64,000 nt of DNA, from positions 34,241-98,240 of the forward strand of contig NZ_PNRF01000050.1 of assembly GCF_002879615.1 (NCBI RefSeq), written 5' to 3'. The notes under the pieces are model-generated. The model saw only the letters and a list, made by a program, of their open reading frames with translations. It had not been told where the DNA came from and did not search any database. The stretch is from Billgrantia endophytica. Lineage in GTDB: Bacteria; Pseudomonadota; Gammaproteobacteria; Pseudomonadales; Halomonadaceae. A program made the translations under genes and the position numbers. Shown here piece by piece: positions 32,673 to 39,983 of the stretch; position 1 is the first letter of the stretch; each line of letters starts with the position of its first letter.

Positions 32673-32921
32673 TTATGCTACATCACATAGATGGTCAAAT
32701 TCATCATCAGTGAACAGAATATCTTTAAATTCTTCTTGTTGGTGTAATGGCACTTGAAGTTCTTTAAATGCTTTATTGATGACAATATCTTTATCTTCGA
32801 GTAGTGATTTCATTCTAACTGATAGAGAATTTCCTTTCAGGTTCCTCTCTGCCTCACATATTTGTTTGTTTAGATAAGATATCTCGTTTTCTATATGTAG
32901 ATAAAAAGTGTTGTAGTCCAT
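32673..32921 (-). CDS. Small helical protein
   Basis: 82 residues, helical and acidic (FYLHIENEISYLNKQICEAE), no TM. AAGGAG before the ATG and 2-bp spacing from 32924. Third gene of the operon beginning at 33784. Unrecognised. Confidence 0.66.
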   Translation of the reverse strand: MDYNTFYLHIENEISYLNKQICEAERNLKGNSLSVRMKSLLEDKDIVINKAFKELQVPLHQQEEFKDILFTDDEFDHLCDVA

Positions 32922-32923
32922 AG

Positions 32924-33166
32924 TTATTCTCCTTGCTGTTGTAGTATCAAGTAAGCGATATAGGATTGTTGGCTATCGCTATAAGCCAAGAAATTCTCAA
33001 ATATTCCTGTTCTTGTAGATATCCCTGCTCTTGTAGGTAGGTCTTGCAGAAGATATAGAGTAGTGTCTAGTTTTGATAATACAGCCCTATCAAAGTCTTT
33101 CCCTGTTCTTCTTTTTGTTTCTTCGCCTCTTAGATATTCTGCGAAATATGTTATATCTTGTCTCAT
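32924..33166 (-). CDS. Small soluble protein
   Basis: 80 residues, helical (ITYFAEYLRGEETKRRTGKD; LSKLDTTLYLLQDLP). AAAGGAG before the ATG. Between the nuclease-like gene 33179 and 32673 in one operon; may be a partner of either. Unrecognised. Confidence 0.66.
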   Translation of the reverse strand: MRQDITYFAEYLRGEETKRRTGKDFDRAVLSKLDTTLYLLQDLPTRAGISTRTGIFENFLAYSDSQQSYIAYLILQQQGE

Positions 33167-33178
33167 AGCTCTCTCCTT

Positions 33179-33784
33179 TTATGCCACTTTTGTTTTTATT
33201 GTGTTGATATCAATAAGCTTATGAAAACCATAGAAGCCCGTTTTTATATTCCTGATATTGTTATTGCTTCTTTTGATATCATTAAGTTCTCTCAACTTCT
33301 TTGATAGCACCAACTCTTCATCTTGATAGGTATTAAGTATTTCATTGGTCGCAATACCGCAAACCAACACACTCTTTGGTGTATCTCTTATACAAATGAT
33401 TTGGGAGTAGTTATTATAAAAAGGGATTAGCGGGACTTTGCCATATTCAACCGTTTTAACACCTAGGTTGATACCTGCATTTTCTAAATCTGGTGTATTG
33501 AAATATTTAGAATGGGTCTGGTTGGCTTCTTGTGTGTAGTCTATGAAGTTGATGCCAAGTAATCTCTCAACCGCTAATTCACCTATGAGCCCTGTCATAT
33601 ATCTCTTGTGTGTGCTTATGCCATCTATCTGATAGTTGAACTCTTTTTCTTTCTCTTCCACTATCTGTTTTGTTAGCTCTATAATTGGCATCAATTCTTG
33701 CTTGTTGAACTCAATTCTTGTATATCTCGTTATATTTGGCTCTATATGATTTTTATAAACTTCCTTTTGTTTGTCATAACTCAT
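33179..33784 (-). CDS. Possible PD-(D/E)XK nuclease-like protein
   Basis: 201 residues. After a helical N-terminus comes GLIGELAVERLLG (about 66-78), then PDLENAGINLGVKTVEYG (about 98-115). The order G-E-x-A-V-x-x-x-L-G, D, then x-V-K-T is that of the PD-(D/E)XK fold (helix Glu, Asp before a strand, and a (E/G)VK strand), here with Gly for the second acidic residue. It could be a restriction-type or repair nuclease, possibly inactive. First gene of the operon 33784-32673; AAGGAG before the ATG. Confidence 0.6.
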   Translation of the reverse strand: MSYDKQKEVYKNHIEPNITRYTRIEFNKQELMPIIELTKQIVEEKEKEFNYQIDGISTHKRYMTGLIGELAVERLLGINFIDYTQEANQTHSKYFNTPDLENAGINLGVKTVEYGKVPLIPFYNNYSQIICIRDTPKSVLVCGIATNEILNTYQDEELVLSKKLRELNDIKRSNNNIRNIKTGFYGFHKLIDINTIKTKVA

Positions 33785-34264
33785 ATAACACTCCTTGTTA
33801 TTGTTGTTATTTTTAAGGTAATCCTTTACCTTATATCTATTATTATATCACATTTTTGTTAATAAGTCTTTATTACTTAATAATTAGCTTTATAAGAGAT
33901 AAAATTAGGGAGAAGTAATAGGAAGATTGTGAGGCAACTATTGAAGAGCATTTAAATAGTGATTTTATCTTCGCTCCTATCATGCTTGTCAGTGGCAACG
34001 GGCTTCTGTGAAGCTCTACAAAGGTTCCTGGTGGCTAGGTGGTGTGTTGCCCTACCCTCGATGCTGGATCTCGTCTGAGAGCTTCTGTGGTGGTATATGG
34101 CTAGCTCCTTCTGTGTGGCTCTGAGCCAGCTTCTACTAGGTAAGGGGTATGTTGACCCTGCTTGCTGTGTTGAACAGCCTCTGAGAGCTTCCTTGAAGCC
34201 TGTGGAGCGAAAACAAAAAGCCCCCCTGTAGTGAGGGGGGCTATGGTTCCATCCTTCGTGTGTA
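33785..34264. other. Gene-free spacer with repeat and terminator
   Basis: An attatatca promoter complement is near 33843 for gene 33179. A GC-richer block (34,030-34,100; ccctaccctcgatgctggat) matches 23,698. The minus terminator AGCCCCCCTCACTACAGGGG (34217-34242) ends gene 34265. No gene seen. Confidence 0.65.
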
Positions 34265-35068
34265 TTAACCGAATACGAACTTCGAAGCTTCTAAGCCACC
34301 AACAATCAACACTATTGGTTTAAAGACAGTAGCTAAGAAAGTTGCTACTAAAACAAAAAATATAGTATGGAACTTATTTAGCTTCGGGATTTTAACAACA
34401 TCTTCAATTGGCTTTGAAGAAAATGAGTTATCTTCCAGGCTTTTATATCTTAGCCCCTCTCGCTCACCCTCTTCTAAATATTGTAAAACAGCATAGCTAA
34501 ACATTGCTATCAATGTTAATGAAGTAACAACAGTGACAATCAACCAGTATGCAAAATCTTCGATTAAATTTGCATAAGCCATAAGAACAAGTATAGATGA
34601 AGGCACAGCTATCAATACTTGTATCTGTGCAATAAAACGAATGGCTTTTCTGTAAGAAAAAGCATTGTAATGACTTAATACATTAAATACTATGAGTGCT
34701 TTATTAAACTTATGGATCAACCCCCCGCATAAAAGAACTGTCGCTGATAATAAACAAAAAATTACTATTGGGACCAATGCCACATAAATAGGATTTTGAG
34801 AATTCATTAAATCAGGAAACCTACTAATTGAAAGAAACACAAAAGATGTAAGTATAAGATATTTAGCCTTCCTCCCGTGTTCTGTATCATTGTCAGTATT
34901 AAATGATTGATAAAAATCAACTGGCTTACGAGTTAGGAGCAAGGCAAGGGTAAACGGCATTCTTACTACAAATTTGATGAACCTAACGGGAAGCATCAAT
35001 ATCCATTTCGCTGTCTTAACTACCCCTCCCCCTATTGCTCTCAACATTGTTTTTATTTTATTTAGCAT
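34265..35068 (-). CDS. Polytopic membrane protein (Yip1-like in outline)
   Basis: 267 residues. Basic N-terminus, then about five TM helices (FTLALLLTRK region; IYVALVPIVIFCLLSATVLL; AQIQVLIAVPSSILVLMAYA; YWLIVTVVTSLTLIAMFSYA; FFVLVATFLATVFKPIVLIV). The stretch GGLIHKFNKALIVFNVLSHY before a helix pair resembles Yip1-domain proteins. Overlaps the NUMOD-like gene 35062 by 7 bp, so the two are coupled. Function unknown. Confidence 0.68.
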   Translation of the reverse strand: MLNKIKTMLRAIGGGVVKTAKWILMLPVRFIKFVVRMPFTLALLLTRKPVDFYQSFNTDNDTEHGRKAKYLILTSFVFLSISRFPDLMNSQNPIYVALVPIVIFCLLSATVLLCGGLIHKFNKALIVFNVLSHYNAFSYRKAIRFIAQIQVLIAVPSSILVLMAYANLIEDFAYWLIVTVVTSLTLIAMFSYAVLQYLEEGEREGLRYKSLEDNSFSSKPIEDVVKIPKLNKFHTIFFVLVATFLATVFKPIVLIVGGLEASKFVFG

Positions 35069-35601
35069 AATTTTCTCCCTTTCATTTCTCTGTTAATGCT
35101 TTCCTTGACTAGTGACTCAACATCACCCTGATTGTTTCTTATTATTTTATTTCTTATGTAGTGCTCGATATGCAAGAACAGTGATTCTTTTGGCTTTGCA
35201 TTGAGAGCAATGAAGATAGCATCCTCAACTGAATGCCCTCTTTCAGCATTCAATATCTCAGTTACACGACTTGAGAAGGTTGTGTTCTTTAAATTCGGAT
35301 CTTTGTCTTCGTCAGTAAGACCTTTGTAGAAACTATTCAAAGACCTGTAATAATCACCTTCATACTCGAAGCTAAATGGCTGTCTTTTTAGTGGTGTCTC
35401 TAATGCACTATCTCGATCAAGCAACTGGTTATTTACTCTCTGCCTAGATAATCTCTTCCTATAGCTATTGAAAGTTAATCCTTCAACTTTATTATTGTCG
35501 TCAAAAAGCTCTTCTTCACAGCTATACATTTTCCCTTTGTAGTATATTGGCTCGCCACCATTGCTTGCTTCTATTTGGAATCTCGCTTGAGTATTAAACA
35601 T
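35062..35601 (-). CDS. Two-module NUMOD1/IENR1-like protein
   Basis: 179 residues with two modules: ~18-65 (PIYYKGKMYSCEEELFDDNN ... DRDSAL) and ~77-130 (FEYEGDYYRSLNSFYKGLTD ... SVEDAI). Each starts with an aromatic strand and G-x-x-Y and ends with (D/E)-(S/D)-A-(L/I), as in 26689, 32238 and 39325. The C-terminal helix is basic. Likely DNA binding (inference). Coupled to a membrane protein downstream. Confidence 0.7.
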   Translation of the reverse strand: MFNTQARFQIEASNGGEPIYYKGKMYSCEEELFDDNNKVEGLTFNSYRKRLSRQRVNNQLLDRDSALETPLKRQPFSFEYEGDYYRSLNSFYKGLTDEDKDPNLKNTTFSSRVTEILNAERGHSVEDAIFIALNAKPKESLFLHIEHYIRNKIIRNNQGDVESLVKESINREMKGRKLC

Positions 35602-35619
35602 ATATTTCTCCTTTTATTA

Positions 35620-35778
35620 TTATATTGATCTCAATTCTTCTTCAGTTAACTGTTCTCTTCCATAATCAGACTCGAATCTTTCATAATTGATATCATCAAT
35701 AGATAGTTGTCTGTGATCATTATAGTAGTCGTATGACTCAGTTATAATCCCTTGTCTTTCAAAATCTAATTCATCCAT
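35620..35778 (-). CDS. Acidic miniprotein
   Basis: 52 residues (MDELDFERQGIITESYDYYN ...), Tyr/Asp/Glu rich, no TM. GGAGG lies 8 nt before the ATG and an element-type promoter (attatatca near 35814) is upstream. First gene of the operon with 35062 and 34265. Acidity and size are reminiscent of DNA-mimic or antitoxin-type proteins, but nothing proves this. Confidence 0.6.
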   Translation of the reverse strand: MDELDFERQGIITESYDYYNDHRQLSIDDINYERFESDYGREQLTEEELRSI

Positions 35779-35941
35779 AATAATAACCTCCTTGTTATTG
35801 TTGTCATCAAATATAATTATATCACATTTAAAACGGAAAGTCTTATTTATTTGACCTTGACTTTATACTTTTTTAATAATTAAAAAGATGGAAAAGAACT
35901 TCAAAAAGAAAGAAGCCATATTTTATGGCTTCTTTAGGTAG

Positions 35942-36268
35942 TTATTCAGGAAGGAAATCATCACTAAATTTGCGATAAAATTCTATCCATTTTCGCACCC
36001 TCTTGTATCGGTCGCCGTTGAGATTGTAGGCAACTTTATCTGATACGACTCCATCGGTTTCGTATGACACATAGAGAGCTCTGAAATTATCTCTAATGGC
36101 TTCACAGTGAGATATTGGGAGTAGGACTTCATCAAGAATCTTATGGGGAAGATTCTGGATCTGATTAAAGTCATGCTGGCTGAAGAAATCAATATAGTAA
36201 TATTCTACTCGATCCTCACCTACCACCTTAACTAACTGAAGCTTAACTAACTTTTGTAAATACTGCAT
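35942..36268 (-). CDS. Small hypothetical protein
   Basis: 108 residues, soluble: helical start (MQYLQKLVKLQLVKVVGEDR, like a winged-helix wing), then YYYIDFFSQHDFNQIQNLPH and a basic helix near the end (YKRVRKWIEFYRKF). Its start overlaps the end of the membrane-protein gene 36243 by 26 bp. Unrecognised. Confidence 0.66.
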   Translation of the reverse strand: MQYLQKLVKLQLVKVVGEDRVEYYYIDFFSQHDFNQIQNLPHKILDEVLLPISHCEAIRDNFRALYVSYETDGVVSDKVAYNLNGDRYKRVRKWIEFYRKFSDDFLPE

Positions 36269-36461
36269 ATTTGTTTCTCCTATTTTGTTTGTAGTATAAA
36301 ATCACATTTATCAATGTGTAGGTATTGATGATACCTAGTATGAACAGTAGGCTCTTATCACCTTCAGTGACTATATTTATCGTAAGTATAAGTATGTTTA
36401 AAAAAACCACTGTTGCTATTATTTTTGCTTGCCTGAATGTTGGCAATTTCATTTTTTTCAT
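36243..36461 (-). CDS. Small two-TM protein
   Basis: 72 residues, TM helices IIATVVFLNILILTINIV and LLFILGIINTYTLINVILYY, basic at both ends. AAGGAG before the ATG. Operon with 35942. Unrecognised. Confidence 0.66.
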   Translation of the reverse strand: MKKMKLPTFRQAKIIATVVFLNILILTINIVTEGDKSLLFILGIINTYTLINVILYYKQNRRNKYAVFTKVS

Positions 36462-36526
36462 ATTTTTCTCCTTGTTATATTATCATTGTATCACAGCTAT
36501 ATTCTATATTTTTGTTAAAGGCTGTC

Positions 36527-36628
36527 TCTCTAGTTATTGAAGGGTGGATTTATCCCTGATCGTTGTAATTTATCTTCACGTTTTAAATTACCTCCATCCT
36601 CAATACCTAGCTCGCTTCAGCGAGCCTT
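36527..36628. repeat. Compact spacer bounded by inverted words
   Basis: ctagttattgaagggtgga (36529) at one end and cctcaatacctagctcgctt with a gcttcagcgagc hairpin (36598-36624) at the other; ttattga and tcaata are reverse complements. This is the short form of the spacer seen with longer inserts in copies 2-4 and at 46,296-46,390. Confidence 0.6.
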
Positions 36629-37252
36629 TTACAGTTTATTTTTCTTCTTATCTTTCCCCTCCTTTTCTTTATTTACTAGTGTATCCTCGTATTCTTCAAA
36701 AGGTGATAAGTTAGTTATATCTTGCTTACAGATAATAAAGAACTCCCTTGGGCTAAAAAGCATATTGTTTCTAATCCGTAATGCTAACCATGCAAAATAA
36801 AAGTATAAGAATATACAGAACATAAAACCAGCTAAAGGTATAAGTATCGAAGATAAAAAAGGAAGCAAAGAAAAGCCCTGATTAAACAAAGTATTCATTA
36901 AATTGAATAGATGATAAATAGGCCAAAGGGGTATTATTATCATAGCTAACATCATTTTTTGATATCTACTATGACCTACTTTTAGATCCGCTTCTGTTAA
37001 TCCTTCTTTTTCCATACTTCTTTTAAATGTGCTTTTAGATTTAGCTGACATTAAAGCTTCATAAAGATCTTTATTACCTTTTTTACTGAAAATCTTTTTA
37101 ACATTGATGCCATTAAGAATATTTTTTGTGATCCCCGATATACCTGTTGGGTTATATCTAAAAAAAGGTGTGACCCAATTAACAGGGTTAAAAGAGTGGC
37201 CTATAAACTTCGTGCCTCTCCATGTTTTATTCACTACATTTTTTTTATCCAT
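36629..37252 (-). CDS. Membrane protein, pair with 37255
   Basis: 207 residues: basic cytoplasmic N-half (WRGTKFIGHSFNPVNWVTPF; ALMSAKSKSTFKRSMEKEGL), two TM helices (MMLAMIIIPLWPIYHLFNLM; LIPLAGFMFCIFLYFYFAWL), then LRIRNNMLFSPREFFIICKQ and a Lys-rich tail. Shares with 37255 the order basic N-half, R-Y-x-K/N-M, two TM helices, then an R-N-M-(L/M)-x-(S/L)-P-x-(E/Q)-F motif. Distant paralogues in one operon. Confidence 0.7.
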   Translation of the reverse strand: MDKKNVVNKTWRGTKFIGHSFNPVNWVTPFFRYNPTGISGITKNILNGINVKKIFSKKGNKDLYEALMSAKSKSTFKRSMEKEGLTEADLKVGHSRYQKMMLAMIIIPLWPIYHLFNLMNTLFNQGFSLLPFLSSILIPLAGFMFCIFLYFYFAWLALRIRNNMLFSPREFFIICKQDITNLSPFEEYEDTLVNKEKEGKDKKKNKL

Positions 37253-37254
37253 AT

Positions 37255-37920
37255 TTATTTACTCCCTGAAAAATTGTAACCGTAACAACTTTCTAAATTT
37301 TCTTCAAAATCCTGTAAAGGCAATATCTCAGAAGGATGCCTAATAAGTATCTCTAGAAACTGAAAAGGATTCAACTGCATCATATTTCTTGCTGAGAAGC
37401 CTTTCCATGCTCCTACGAAATATCCCACACTAGATATTATTGCAGTCAATGAAAGTATGGTTGAATTTATTCCATTATTGATTATTAACAAATACTCTCC
37501 ATTAGTGTTTGCAATAAAAATATGTAACTGTGCATGGATAAACATACAAGCAAAGAAAATCATTGAAGCAAATTGGACAAACTGACCCCACCTATACTCA
37601 CGAACTCTATCTTCGTAATGCATTCCCAGCCTTTTCATATTTCCGATATATCTTCTTCTAGATCTACTTAGGTTAGTGGTAATGCTCTTAAATTCCTTTT
37701 TTATTTGCTCACGACTATAGGCTTTATTTGCTTTAACAGACTTATAGTGATCTGCTGTATTCTTCGATATAGCACCTGGCGAAGTGTATGTTCTACCTAT
37801 ACTCATATATTTTTTAGGATATGCCTTATAAACCCACTTAAAAGGGGCTAGTGCTATCTTAACTACACCAGACCCTTCATTCTTTTCTTTAGGATCATCC
37901 TTTTCATTTTGTTTTTTCAT
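37255..37920 (-). CDS. Membrane protein, pair with 36629
   Basis: 221 residues: Lys/Glu-rich start, basic region with SLGRTY-like text (KKYMSIGRTYTSPGAISKN; SRSRRRYIGNMKRLGMHYED), two TM helices (FASMIFFACMFIHAQLHIFI; ILSLTAIISSVGYFVGAWKG) and SARNMMQLNPFQFLEILIRH. The pattern of cytoplasmic basic domain and two TM helices is reminiscent of conjugation-associated inner-membrane proteins, but I cannot assign it to a family. AAGGAG before the ATG. Confidence 0.7.
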   Translation of the reverse strand: MKKQNEKDDPKEKNEGSGVVKIALAPFKWVYKAYPKKYMSIGRTYTSPGAISKNTADHYKSVKANKAYSREQIKKEFKSITTNLSRSRRRYIGNMKRLGMHYEDRVREYRWGQFVQFASMIFFACMFIHAQLHIFIANTNGEYLLIINNGINSTILSLTAIISSVGYFVGAWKGFSARNMMQLNPFQFLEILIRHPSEILPLQDFEENLESCYGYNFSGSK

Positions 37921-37988
37921 ATTACTCTCCTTGTAATTATTGTTATATACTTACATCATTATATCACATTTTATCAATAAATGTATTA

Positions 37989-38246
37989 TCAGCATTCACT
38001 GAAGTCTATCGGGTCATCTATATCATCTATGCCGATATTCCAGTAGGTGAGAGTATCAATATACTGTGCTGACTGCGGTATCATAGATTTTATAATCTCT
38101 TCTACCTCTTGATACTCTCTAGTCACCTCTTTTTCTTTCTTTGTCAGCAACATTTTTGACTTCAACGAAACATAGTCATTAACTAACGTCTTTTCCATAT
38201 AGCCAATATCTCTTTCAAGCAATTGAAGCTTTCTCTTTGAATTCAT
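37989..38246 (-). CDS. Small coiled-coil protein
   Basis: 85 residues: coiled coil (LQLLERDIGYMEKTLVNDYV; LTKKEKEVTREYQEVEEIIK) and an acidic C-terminus (DDIDDPIDFSEC). AGGAG before the ATG; 1 bp from gene 38248. Unrecognised. Confidence 0.66.
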   Translation of the reverse strand: MNSKRKLQLLERDIGYMEKTLVNDYVSLKSKMLLTKKEKEVTREYQEVEEIIKSMIPQSAQYIDTLTYWNIGIDDIDDPIDFSEC

Positions 38247-38247
38247 A

Positions 38248-38664
38248 TTAAACTCCTATTGGATTAGCTGTATATTCTTTCTTTTTATCTTTATATAGAG
38301 CTAGCAAGTGTTTTGCTATCGTGGTATCAACAACATCTGCATAGTCTTTATTGCTCACAACATCACTTGAAAGAAAAGACCTGAAAGTTTTGATTAGTCT
38401 CGATACTGATTGGCTCTCAAGGAATATGCCAACATTAAGCTTTTCCTCTTTTTTACTAACCTTTTTGGAATATAGGAGTGTTAGTATTGAGCTTTGCACT
38501 GAATTCCCTGTATGTAGGTTTATCTGAACCATAGCTTCGCCGTCGTTATTACAACTCTCGATAGGCTCAATATCTAGTATATTCAAGTTAAAAAAAGCCA
38601 CTTCGTTTAAATGTATGGCTTCAACTTCTTTCTTAACCTTGTTCTCAAATTTTCTTTTTGTCAT
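38248..38664 (-). CDS. Hypothetical soluble protein
   Basis: 138 residues: basic start (MTKRKFENKVKKEVE), a beta region (GEAMVQINLHTGNSVQSSIL) and helices (SVSRLIKTFRSFLSSD). Overlaps 38645 by 20 bp, so it is coupled. Middle gene of the operon 39067-37989. Unrecognised. Confidence 0.66.
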   Translation of the reverse strand: MTKRKFENKVKKEVEAIHLNEVAFFNLNILDIEPIESCNNDGEAMVQINLHTGNSVQSSILTLLYSKKVSKKEEKLNVGIFLESQSVSRLIKTFRSFLSSDVVSNKDYADVVDTTIAKHLLALYKDKKKEYTANPIGV

Positions 38665-39067
38665 TGTTAGTTTCTCCTATTATTGTTGTTAGATAATCAA
38701 AAACATACTCACAGATAAAGGTGATACCTTCATCTACATAAAGACTACCCTCATGGTCTTCATACAAATGAAGTGCCTCGGCTCTTTCATCAACTGAAAT
38801 GTCACTAATTACCGTGTGAACTATGCTCTCAAACATTTCATAAAGAAATGTCTGTCTCTTCATATACTCAACTGCATAAAAATATTTATTGCTGAAACTT
38901 TGTATATCAAGCCATTCTTTAACCATAGCCCCTTCGTGTTTTATGGATTTGCCACGATTATTGAAAGATACGATGAAACCTATCAGTTCGTCACCATCTT
39001 TCGATATTTCAATTTTAAAACTATTGTTGTTATTGAAGCTGTTCCTTAATGTATTTCTTAAACTCAT
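38645..39067 (-). CDS. Hypothetical soluble protein
   Basis: 140 residues: beta hairpin (NSFKIEISKDGDELIGFIVS) then helices, acidic C-half (HLYEDHEGSLYVDEGITFIC). AAGGGAG before the ATG; an element-type promoter (attatatca near 39092) with tacggaaaatc lies upstream. Unrecognised. Confidence 0.66.
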   Translation of the reverse strand: MSLRNTLRNSFNNNNSFKIEISKDGDELIGFIVSFNNRGKSIKHEGAMVKEWLDIQSFSNKYFYAVEYMKRQTFLYEMFESIVHTVISDISVDERAEALHLYEDHEGSLYVDEGITFICEYVFDYLTTIIGETNNDKKKI

Positions 39068-39089
39068 ATTATTTCTCCCTTAAAACTGT

Positions 39090-39324
39090 ATAATTATATC
39101 ACAGTTTATACGGAAAATCAATTTAAATATTTATTATTTATTAAATCCAAGAGCTATATCGCTTCGCTTAGTTATTGAACGTGGAATATCTGGTTGTTAA
39201 ATATTGAGTGTGGTATCTAGGCTCTATGCGGGTTTCTCAGGGGGTTTCCTTCCTGACCCTGGGGGATAGGGCTTCTAGACATAAAAAAACCCCTTACGGG
39301 GCTTCTCAGGGCGATTCAAGCTAG
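39090..39324. other. Spacer: promoter, repeat words, terminator
   Basis: Shortened relative of the shared upstream region: attatatcacagtttatacgg, then gctatatcgcttcgcttagt and tattgaacg. It ends with the minus terminator AGCCCCGTAAGGGGTTTTTT (39284-39304) for gene 39325. Confidence 0.65.
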
Positions 39325-39855
39325 CTAGTCATCATCTTCAAGACCTAGGCATACCTCTAGCCTTTTCCCTAACTCTCTCCTGCCTTGGTAGGTCGTGAAT
39401 GAGACTTTGCCTATTTTTTTGAAGGCATCGTTAGCTGAGCGGTATTTCACTCCATTGACGACAACAGACCGATCCATTACAGGGGTTGTGATAGCTGTTT
39501 CGATAGTCCATTGCTTGTTTAGTGGTTTTTTCTTGTTCTGGCTGAGCCTGTTGTAAACAACAGCGGGCTTGATATCGTAGTCGTCGCAAGCTTCCCTTAT
39601 TGAATTGTATTTAACTCCGTTGACGACAATTTCTTCATCTTGAAAAATTCGCTGTCGTTTCTGCTTCGTTTCACTCTTCTCCTTTCTTTTGTCTCGCTTC
39701 TCGAATCCAAACATTTCTTCTGGTGTCCATTTATACCTCTTTCTTGCTCGTATAGTGACTTCAGGAACATCAGGCTTTAATTTTTCGATAGCTTCAGAAA
39801 TACTAGAATACCGCTTACCATATATAATAATAGGCGACTTATTGCTATCAGGCAT
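39325..39855 (-). CDS. Three-module NUMOD1/IENR1-like protein
   Basis: 176 residues with three modules: ~8-48 (IIIYGKRYSSISEAIEKL ... YKWTPEEMF), ~76-118 (IVVNGVKYNSIREACDDYDI ... TIETAI) and ~129-165 (VVVNGVKYRSANDAFKKIGK ... TTYQGRR). A Lys/Arg-rich linker (KRDKRKEKSETKQKRQR) separates the first two. Repeated strand plus G-x-x-Y-x-S plus helices is the NUMOD1/IENR1-like DNA-binding pattern. Acidic tail. Ribosome site is weaker than in neighbours. Likely a DNA-binding regulator (inference). Confidence 0.75.
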   Translation of the reverse strand: MPDSNKSPIIIYGKRYSSISEAIEKLKPDVPEVTIRARKRYKWTPEEMFGFEKRDKRKEKSETKQKRQRIFQDEEIVVNGVKYNSIREACDDYDIKPAVVYNRLSQNKKKPLNKQWTIETAITTPVMDRSVVVNGVKYRSANDAFKKIGKVSFTTYQGRRELGKRLEVCLGLEDDD

Positions 39856-39934
39856 AATGCTTACTTTTATTAGAGAGTATGTGTCTATTATATCGCAAAT
39901 GGTAAAATTTGCAAACTACAGTTTTTTATAAAAA

Positions 39935-39960
39935 AAGAGCAATCTTTTGATTGCTCTTTT
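39935..39960 (-). terminator. Intrinsic terminator
   Basis: AAGAGCAAT/ATTGCTCTT stem flanked by A and T runs, after gene 39984; may work in both directions. Confidence 0.75.
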
Positions 39961-39983
39961 AAACCGTTCTTATTTTGTTAGAC

